Shown here piece after piece: positions 5,943 to 10,611 of a stretch of 10,611 nucleotides of DNA (position 1 is its first letter; every line of letters begins with the position of its first letter). The notes below the pieces were generated by a model, which made no database searches, was not told the DNA's origin, and saw only the letters and a list, made by a program, of their open reading frames with translations. The DNA lies in NCBI GenBank assembly GCA_021811025.1, contig JAJZPX010000050.1, positions 1 through 10,611 on the forward strand. The letters are read 5' to 3'. This DNA is from Actinomycetes bacterium (GTDB lineage Bacteria; Actinomycetota; Coriobacteriia; Anaerosomatales; JAJZPX01). The translations under genes were made by a program, and so were the position numbers.

Positions 5943-6878
5943 GTGGCATATCCGAAGGTGACCGTCGTCGGCGCGGGGCAGGTGGGCGCGACTACGGCGT
6001 TCCTCCTCGCGACGAAGGGCCTGGCGGACGTCGTGCTCGTGGACGTGGCCGAGGGCCTGCCGCAGGGCAAGGCGCTCGACATGATGCACGGCCGCTCCGT
6101 CGAGCTGTTCGGGCCGAGGGTGACGGGCACCAACACGTACGAGGAGACCGCCGGCAGCGACGTGGTCGTGATGACGGCCGGCCTGCCGCGCAAGCCGGGG
6201 ATGACGCGCGACGACCTGCTCGCGGCCAACTCGGCCATCCTGCGCGGCGTGGTGGAGCAGGCGGTGGCGGCGTCGCCCGACGCGGTGCTCGTGTGCGTCA
6301 CCAACCCGCTCGACATGATGGCCTACCTCGCCTGGAAGGTCTCGGGGCTGCCGTCCTCGCGCGTGATCGGCATGGGCGGGGTGCTGGACTCGGCGCGGTT
6401 CGCGTACGCGATATCGGAGGCGACGGGCACGCCGATAGACGACGTGTCGGCGCTCGTGGTCGGCGCTCACGGCGACGCGATGGTGCCGCTCCCGCGGCTG
6501 TCCCTTGCCGGCGGGCAACCGCTCACCGAGGTGCTGCCGCCCGAGCGCGTGGAGGATCTCGTCAGGCGCACCGTAGGCGGAGGGGCCGAGGTGGTCTCGC
6601 TGCTGAAGACGGGCAGCGCGTTCTACGCGCCTGCGGCGTCGGTGACGAAGATGGTCGAGTCGATCCTCTCGGACGCCGACTGGTTGCTTCCGAGCTGCGT
6701 CCTGCTCGAGGGGCAGTATGGGATCGACGGCGTGTATCTGTCGGTACCGGCGGTGCTCGGCAGGGCCGGTGTCGTGGAAGTCCCCGAGATCGCGCTCACG
6801 CCCGAGGAGCTCGCGCAGCTGCGCGCGTCGGCCGCGACCGTCGCGGAGGGTGTGGCGTCGCTCGAGCTGGGGGGCTGA
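5943..6878 (+). CDS. mdh: Malate dehydrogenase (NAD-dependent, LDH-like type)
   Basis: It interconverts malate and oxaloacetate with NAD(H) in the cytoplasm. The 311-residue protein has the dinucleotide-binding GAGQVG (10-15) with Asp34 after the second strand, which favours NAD over NADP. The mobile-loop motif GLPRKPGMTRDD (80-91) has Arg83 and Arg89 as substrate-binding arginines; the arginine in this loop marks malate rather than lactate dehydrogenase, which has glutamine there. Asn121 (TNPLD), the catalytic pair Asp149/His176 (GAHGD) and Arg152 are all present. GTG 5943 is chosen because AGGAG (5933-5937) lies 5 bases upstream; the in-frame GTG 5937 would overlap that site. Fumarase alpha starts 5 bases after the stop, so the two consecutive pathway enzymes are probably made from one mRNA. 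Confidence 0.95.
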   Translation: MAYPKVTVVGAGQVGATTAFLLATKGLADVVLVDVAEGLPQGKALDMMHGRSVELFGPRVTGTNTYEETAGSDVVVMTAGLPRKPGMTRDDLLAANSAILRGVVEQAVAASPDAVLVCVTNPLDMMAYLAWKVSGLPSSRVIGMGGVLDSARFAYAISEATGTPIDDVSALVVGAHGDAMVPLPRLSLAGGQPLTEVLPPERVEDLVRRTVGGGAEVVSLLKTGSAFYAPAASVTKMVESILSDADWLLPSCVLLEGQYGIDGVYLSVPAVLGRAGVVEVPEIALTPEELAQLRASAATVAEGVASLELGG

Positions 6879-6883
6879 GGCGC

Positions 6884-7723
6884 GTGGTAGGCGTCGACGC
6901 CATCGGCGAGGCGGTCTACGACGCCGTCCGGCACGCCGCCGTCACGCTGCGCTCGGACGTTCGCGGGGCGATGCGCGCGGCGCTGCCCGGCGAGCGGTCG
7001 GAGCGCGGCCGGCGCGTGCTCGAGGAGCTGCTCGCCAACGCCGAGATCGCCGAGCGCGACGGCGTGCCGCTGTGCCAGGACACCGGGACGGTGTGGGTGT
7101 GGGTCGAGCTCGGCTCGGCCGAGTGCCCCGGCGCCCCGCTGCAGCCCGCCGTCGACGACGCGGTGCGGCGCGCGTACGCGGACGGGGCCTTAAGGATGAG
7201 CGTGGTGCGCGACGCCCTGCTCGACCGCACGAACACCGGGGACAACACGCCCGCCTTCCTCGACGTCGCCTTCCGCGAGGGCCACGGCGCGACGGTGAGC
7301 GTCATGCTGAAGGGCGGAGGGTCGGACAACGCGTCGGTGGTCGAGATGCTGCCGCCCTCGGCCGGAGCGGACGGCGTGCGCGACGTGGTGCTGCGCGCCG
7401 TCGAGCAGCGGGCGGCCGGAGCGTGCCCGCCGCTGGTGATCGGCATCGGCGTGGGCGGGACGTTCGACACGGTGGCCAAGCTCGCGAAGCGGGCGCTCTT
7501 GCGCCGGCTGGACGCGGCGCCGGCCGACGCGGGCATCTTCGCGTTCGAGCGGGAGCTGCTCGGCGCGATCAACGCGACCGGGATCGGTCCGGCGGGCCTC
7601 GGCGGGGACACGACGGCCCTCGGCGTCTCGCTTCTGACCGCGCCGTGCCACATCGCGGCGCTGCCGGTCGCGGTGAACCTCGGATGCTCCGCGGTGCGCA
7701 GCGCCATCGTGGAGATCGAGTGA
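6884..7723 (+). CDS. fumA: Class I fumarate hydratase, alpha (N-terminal) subunit
   Basis: With the beta subunit it forms an oxygen-sensitive [4Fe-4S] hydro-lyase that interconverts malate and fumarate. The 279-residue length equals that of stand-alone alpha subunits. The three expected cluster cysteines are visible: Cys64 in PLCQDTGT, Cys181 in GACPPLVIGIGVGG and Cys268 in NLGCSAVRS. Other family motifs are TNTGDNTPAF (116-125), KGGGSDN (143-149) and GIGPAGLGGDTTALGV (233-248). The same family includes L(+)-tartrate dehydratase TtdA; the adjacent mdh makes fumarase the better reading. GTG 6884 is the first start after the mdh stop, with GAGG (6877-6880) close upstream. The end overlaps the MFS start by four bases (GTGA). 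The beta subunit is not next but one gene further on. Confidence 0.92.
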   Translation: MVGVDAIGEAVYDAVRHAAVTLRSDVRGAMRAALPGERSERGRRVLEELLANAEIAERDGVPLCQDTGTVWVWVELGSAECPGAPLQPAVDDAVRRAYADGALRMSVVRDALLDRTNTGDNTPAFLDVAFREGHGATVSVMLKGGGSDNASVVEMLPPSAGADGVRDVVLRAVEQRAAGACPPLVIGIGVGGTFDTVAKLAKRALLRRLDAAPADAGIFAFERELLGAINATGIGPAGLGGDTTALGVSLLTAPCHIAALPVAVNLGCSAVRSAIVEIE

Positions 7724-9219
7724 TCGTGCCGGACGAGAACCGAGGCGACGAGGCCCTCCCGCCCGAGGGGTTCCGCAGCGAGCAGCTGCCGCGCGACGGC
7801 CTCGGCGCGGGCGCGGGCGGGTACCGCCGCGTGCTGTCCGAGGGGCGGTTCCGGAGGCTGTGGATCGGCCAGGTGGTTTCCGGGATCGGCGACTGGCTCG
7901 TCATCGGCCTGCTGATCCCGCTCGTCACCCAGCTGTCGAACGGCTCGGCGTTCGCGGTCGCGGGCATCATGATCGCGAAGATCATCCCTTCGCTGCTGTA
8001 CGGATCCGTCCTCGGCGCGCTGGTCGACCGCTTCGACCGGCGCAAGCTCATGATCACGTGCGACCTCACGCAGATGGTGCTGGCGCTTGGCCTGGTCCTG
8101 ACGAACAGCCTCCCGGTCATCTACCTCATCGTGCTTCTGCTCGAGACGATGGGGCTCATGTTCTACCCGGCGAAGAACGCGCTCATCCCGAAGCTGGTGG
8201 AGCCTCGCGACCTCGCAGTGGCCAACGGCCTCAGCTATACCACGCAGCAGGCGAGCATGCTGATCGGGTTGACGATGTCCGGCGCGCTGGTGGCGATCTT
8301 CGAGCGCATCGTGCGCTTCATCCTCGCGGCGAAGCTGCCGGTCGTCGGGCTGCTCGTCGGGCCGGCGGCGCCGTACCTGCTCGGCCCGCGCGCGGGCGTG
8401 TTCCTCGACAGCCTGACGTTTCTCTTCTCCGCGACCATGCTCGCCGGCATACACGTGTCGTCCCACGGCAGGCCCGAGGAGCGGCTCTCGCTGTCGATGA
8501 TCGGCAAGGACGCGGTCGACAGCTTCCGGTTCCTCGGCAAGCACCGCGAGCTGCGCGGGTTCCTCGTCTCGATCGGGATCGCCATCCTCGGAGGGGGCGC
8601 CATCATCCCCGTCGGCACGGTCTACGTGTCGCAGAACCTGTCCGGCGGGATCCCGTTCATCGACAAGATGCCGATGTTGCAGCGCGTCGCGTCCACGTCC
8701 CAGACGACGTTCATGATGGTGTTCCTCGCGCTCGGGATGGTGTCCGGCGCGGTCATCGTCCCGAGGCTCGCCCGGCGCGTCCATCTCAACGTGCTGTTCC
8801 TCGCGGGCATCGCGGGCTTCGGCCTTGCCATGCTGGGCTTCTCGCTCGTGGAGCTCTACTCCGTCGCGGCGCTGTTCGGCATCGGCGCCGGGTTCTTCCT
8901 CGCCGAGGTGACCGTCGCGGGGAACACGTACGTGTCGGAGACGGTGGACGACAGGATCCGCGGAAGGGTGTTCACCGCGATGGAGTCCGTAATTCGCGTC
9001 GCGCTGCTGCTGTCGATGGTGGTGACGGCGCCTCTGGGCGACGCCGTCGGGGCGATCGTCCGGACGGTGGTCACCGAGGGCGGCCTGGTGCTGCCCGGTC
9101 ACGTCATCTGGACGGGCTCGCGCATCACGCTCGTGTTCGCGTCGTTCATCGTGCTGGCTGCGGCGGGGTACGCGTTTCGAACGGTGAGATGGCGCCCCGA
9201 GGGCGCGAGGGAGGCGTGA
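7720..9219 (+). CDS. Major facilitator superfamily transporter, MFS_3-like efflux type
   Basis: This 499-residue integral membrane protein has about 12 hydrophobic segments after a polar, probably cytoplasmic N-terminal stretch of about 45 residues. The loop between segments 2 and 3 carries MFS motif A, GALVDRFDRRKLM (99-111). The later part has FGIGAGFFLAEVTVAGNTYVSE and DDRIRGRVF, typical of the proton-driven exporter branch that includes macrolide and enterobactin exporters. Long inserts follow segments 5 and 11. The substrate cannot be told from sequence. GTG 7720 is supported by GGAG (7711-7714) 5 bases upstream and by the GTGA overlap with fumarase alpha; GTG 7726 is an alternative. Sitting between the fumarase subunits, it might export or import a dicarboxylate, but the family resemblance does not favour that. 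Confidence 0.88.
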   Translation: MIVPDENRGDEALPPEGFRSEQLPRDGLGAGAGGYRRVLSEGRFRRLWIGQVVSGIGDWLVIGLLIPLVTQLSNGSAFAVAGIMIAKIIPSLLYGSVLGALVDRFDRRKLMITCDLTQMVLALGLVLTNSLPVIYLIVLLLETMGLMFYPAKNALIPKLVEPRDLAVANGLSYTTQQASMLIGLTMSGALVAIFERIVRFILAAKLPVVGLLVGPAAPYLLGPRAGVFLDSLTFLFSATMLAGIHVSSHGRPEERLSLSMIGKDAVDSFRFLGKHRELRGFLVSIGIAILGGGAIIPVGTVYVSQNLSGGIPFIDKMPMLQRVASTSQTTFMMVFLALGMVSGAVIVPRLARRVHLNVLFLAGIAGFGLAMLGFSLVELYSVAALFGIGAGFFLAEVTVAGNTYVSETVDDRIRGRVFTAMESVIRVALLLSMVVTAPLGDAVGAIVRTVVTEGGLVLPGHVIWTGSRITLVFASFIVLAAAGYAFRTVRWRPEGAREA

Positions 9220-9221
9220 GG

Positions 9222-9782
9222 ATGCCGCTCGATCTGGTGCTCCCGCCGACGCGCGACGCGCTGGCCGCGCTCCGCGCCGGGGACGAGGTGCTCATGTCCG
9301 GGCCGGCGTTCACCGCGCGCGACGCCACGCACGCCCGTCTCGTCGCCGAGCTGCGAGCCACGGGCGAGCTGCCGTACGGGCTCGCGGGTCAGGTGCTCTT
9401 CTACGCGGGTCCCACTCCACCCGCCGCGGGCCGCCCGCTCGGCGCCGTCGGTCCCACGACCGCGAAGCGCATGGACGCATGGACGCCCGAGCTGCTCGCC
9501 GCCGGGATCGTGGCGACGATCGGGAAGGGCGCGCGGTCGGAGGAGGTGCGTGAGGCGTGCGGGCGGTACGGCGCTGTGTATCTCGCGGCGGTCGGAGGCG
9601 CCGCGGCGTTGCTCGCGTCGCACGTGGAGGAGGCCGAGGTGATCGCGTACCCGGAGCTCGGCACGGAGGCGCTGATGGGGCTGACGCTGGCGCGCTTCCC
9701 GGCGTTCGTCGCCATCGACACCCAGGGCGGGGACCTCTATCTGACGGCCCCGCGGGAGTGGCGAGAGAGGATGGGGCTGTAG
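9222..9782 (+). CDS. fumB: Class I fumarate hydratase, beta (C-terminal) subunit
   Basis: This is the partner of the alpha subunit at 6884-7723 and supplies the rest of the substrate site. The 186-residue protein fits stand-alone beta subunits. It has SGPAFTARDATHARL (26-40), matching the ARDAAH motif; FYAGP (60-64); GPTTAKRMDAWTPELL (77-92), matching the GPTTS-RMD signature; IGKG (100-103); and YPELGTEAL (143-151), the counterpart of the usual EDLG-EA. ATG 9222 is 7 bases after AGGGAGG (9208-9214); the in-frame GTG 9216 is a weaker alternative. The gene begins 2 bases after the MFS stop and ends 3 bases before tmk. The TtdB tartrate dehydratase subunit is a close relative and cannot be excluded by sequence alone. 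Confidence 0.92.
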   Translation: MPLDLVLPPTRDALAALRAGDEVLMSGPAFTARDATHARLVAELRATGELPYGLAGQVLFYAGPTPPAAGRPLGAVGPTTAKRMDAWTPELLAAGIVATIGKGARSEEVREACGRYGAVYLAAVGGAAALLASHVEEAEVIAYPELGTEALMGLTLARFPAFVAIDTQGGDLYLTAPREWRERMGL

Positions 9783-9785
9783 ACG

Positions 9786-10424
9786 ATGGCCGGCGTATTC
9801 GTGACGTTCGAGGGCGGCGAGGGCGCGGGCAAGTCCACGCAGATCGAGCTGCTGGCCGACAAGCTTCGCGCTCGCGGGCTCGCGGTGACGGCGCTGCGAG
9901 AGCCGGGTGGCACGGTCGTCGGGGACCGCGTGCGCGACCTGCTGCTCGATCCGGCTCACACCGGGCTCGACCCGCGCGCCGAGCTGCTGCTGTACGAGGC
10001 TTCCCGGGCGGAGCTCGTGGCCGAGGAGATCGTCCCGCGGGTCGCGGCGGGCGACGTCGTGGTCTGCGACCGCTTCACGGACTCCACGCTCGCCTACCAG
10101 GGCTTCGGCCGAGGGCTCGACATCGACGGCATCCGCGCGCTGAACGAGTGGGCCACCGGCGGCGTCACGCCCGACGTCACGATCCTGCTCGACGTCGACC
10201 CCGCGCTGGGTCTCGCTCGGGCGACGGGCGCGGGCGCGGACAGGCTGGAGGCCGAGGACGTCGCCTTCCACGTCCGCGTGCGAGAAGGGTTCCTCGCGCT
10301 CGCGGATGCGGACCCCACCGATCGCTTCGTGGTGATCGAGGCGGACGCGCCCGTCGAGGAGGTGGCGGCGGCGGTGTGGGAGACGCTGCGCTGGCACCCC
10401 GCCATGCGCGGCGTGCTAACCTAG
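9786..10424 (+). CDS. tmk: Thymidylate kinase (dTMP kinase)
   Basis: It phosphorylates dTMP to dTDP with ATP, the step common to the de novo and salvage routes to dTTP. The 212-residue protein has the normal length. Seen in order are the P-loop FEGGEGAGKST (8-18), the REPGGT motif (38-43) that binds the substrate phosphate, the DRFTDSTLAYQG motif (95-106), and a LID segment around GAGADRLEAED (148-158). The P-loop lacks the arginine of the yeast-type enzyme, so it is closer to the E. coli type. The ribosome-binding site is weak (GGGG 9773-9776), and translation may depend on coupling to the gene ending 3 bases earlier. holB follows after 7 bases. Confidence 0.96.
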   Translation: MAGVFVTFEGGEGAGKSTQIELLADKLRARGLAVTALREPGGTVVGDRVRDLLLDPAHTGLDPRAELLLYEASRAELVAEEIVPRVAAGDVVVCDRFTDSTLAYQGFGRGLDIDGIRALNEWATGGVTPDVTILLDVDPALGLARATGAGADRLEAEDVAFHVRVREGFLALADADPTDRFVVIEADAPVEEVAAAVWETLRWHPAMRGVLT

Positions 10425-10431
10425 TGCTCCT

Positions 10432-10611
10432 ATGACTTCCCGCAGCGCGTTCGACGACCTCGCAGGTCAGCCCAAGGCCGCCGCATTCCTGAAGGCCGCC
10501 GCGTCCTCGGGCGCGTTCTCGCACGCCTACCTCTTCGCGGGCCCGGCCGGCAGCGGCAAGAAGACCGCCGCCAAGGCGCTCGCATCCGCGATCGTGTGCG
10601 AGGACGGCGGA
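10432..10611 (+). CDS. holB: DNA polymerase III, delta' subunit, N-terminal part (cut by the window end)
   Basis: The delta' subunit is part of the clamp loader that places the sliding clamp on DNA. Only the first 60 codons are present. They contain the family start pattern FDDLAGQPKAAAFL (7-20), then SHAYLFAGPAGSGKKTAAKAL (about 32-52), which holds a Walker A motif GPAGSGKKT. Both fit HolB or the related DnaX (gamma/tau). The position directly after tmk favours HolB, since tmk-holB is a widespread pair. No good ribosome-binding site precedes ATG 10432; coupling to tmk or a leaderless start is possible. Confidence 0.85.
   Translation, partial: MTSRSAFDDLAGQPKAAAFLKAAASSGAFSHAYLFAGPAGSGKKTAAKALASAIVCEDGG

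Noticed and set aside
6916..9102. A long - strand open frame opposite fumarase alpha and the MFS gene
   Set aside because: Low-complexity Arg/His/Asp-rich translation with no motifs; it covers two well-supported + strand genes and is a GC artefact.
10411..10431. A possible -10 (TAACCT at 10417) giving a leaderless holB transcript
   Set aside because: It is a weak match with no -35 seen, and the 7-base gap to tmk makes read-through the simpler explanation.
1..10611. CRISPR arrays, insertion sequences, tRNAs, phage genes or defence systems
   Set aside because: I saw no regularly spaced repeats, transposase motifs, tRNA-like cloverleaf or phage/defence domain; nearly all of the window is accounted for by housekeeping and metabolic genes.

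Overview
The window is GC-rich, gene-dense DNA with every supported gene on the + strand and no mobile element, CRISPR array, tRNA or rRNA that I can see. The gene content suggests an anaerobic bacterium of the Actinomycetota, most likely a Coriobacteriia-like lineage. The clues are nickel-enzyme maturation genes, an LDH-like malate dehydrogenase, a two-subunit oxygen-labile class I fumarase, frequent GTG starts and bacterial Tat, thymidylate kinase and DNA polymerase III delta-prime genes. The lineage is an inference from content and style, not from a marker gene.

Layout. Positions 1-88 are the acidic C-terminus of an upstream protein, probably a TatA/TatB subunit. It is followed by tatC (113-886), hypA (889-1257) and hypB (1257-1925), which are tightly packed or overlapping. 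After a 102-bp gap come an HD-domain protein (2028-2579) and an 807-residue type IA DNA topoisomerase (2610-5033). The topoisomerase has the sequence signature of the archaeal family rather than of the usual bacterial TopA. A 145-bp non-coding stretch (5034-5178) is filled with inverted repeats. It leads to a nitrilase-fold protein that has lost its catalytic residues (5179-5865).

A recognisable sigma70-type promoter (5868-5895) precedes a very compact run: mdh (5943-6878), fumarase alpha (6884-7723), an MFS transporter (7720-9219), fumarase beta (9222-9782), tmk (9786-10424) and the start of holB (10432-end). Gaps in this run are 7 bp or less, or overlaps, so one transcript is likely.

How the genes fit together. 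Malate dehydrogenase and fumarase catalyse consecutive steps between oxaloacetate, malate and fumarate, in either direction. The MFS gene lies between the two fumarase subunits and may be co-produced with them. HypA and HypB deliver nickel to [NiFe]-hydrogenase, and the Tat system exports folded cofactor-bearing proteins, which include many hydrogenases. Topoisomerase, Tmk and HolB are DNA-metabolism genes; topA-tmk-holB proximity is familiar in actinobacteria, and here the carbon-metabolism genes sit between them.

The points most worth a second look are the archaeal-type topoisomerase in a bacterial context, the nitrilase-like pseudoenzyme, the split fumarase operon and the structured 5034-5178 intergenic region. 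I did not find a clearly new multi-gene system.
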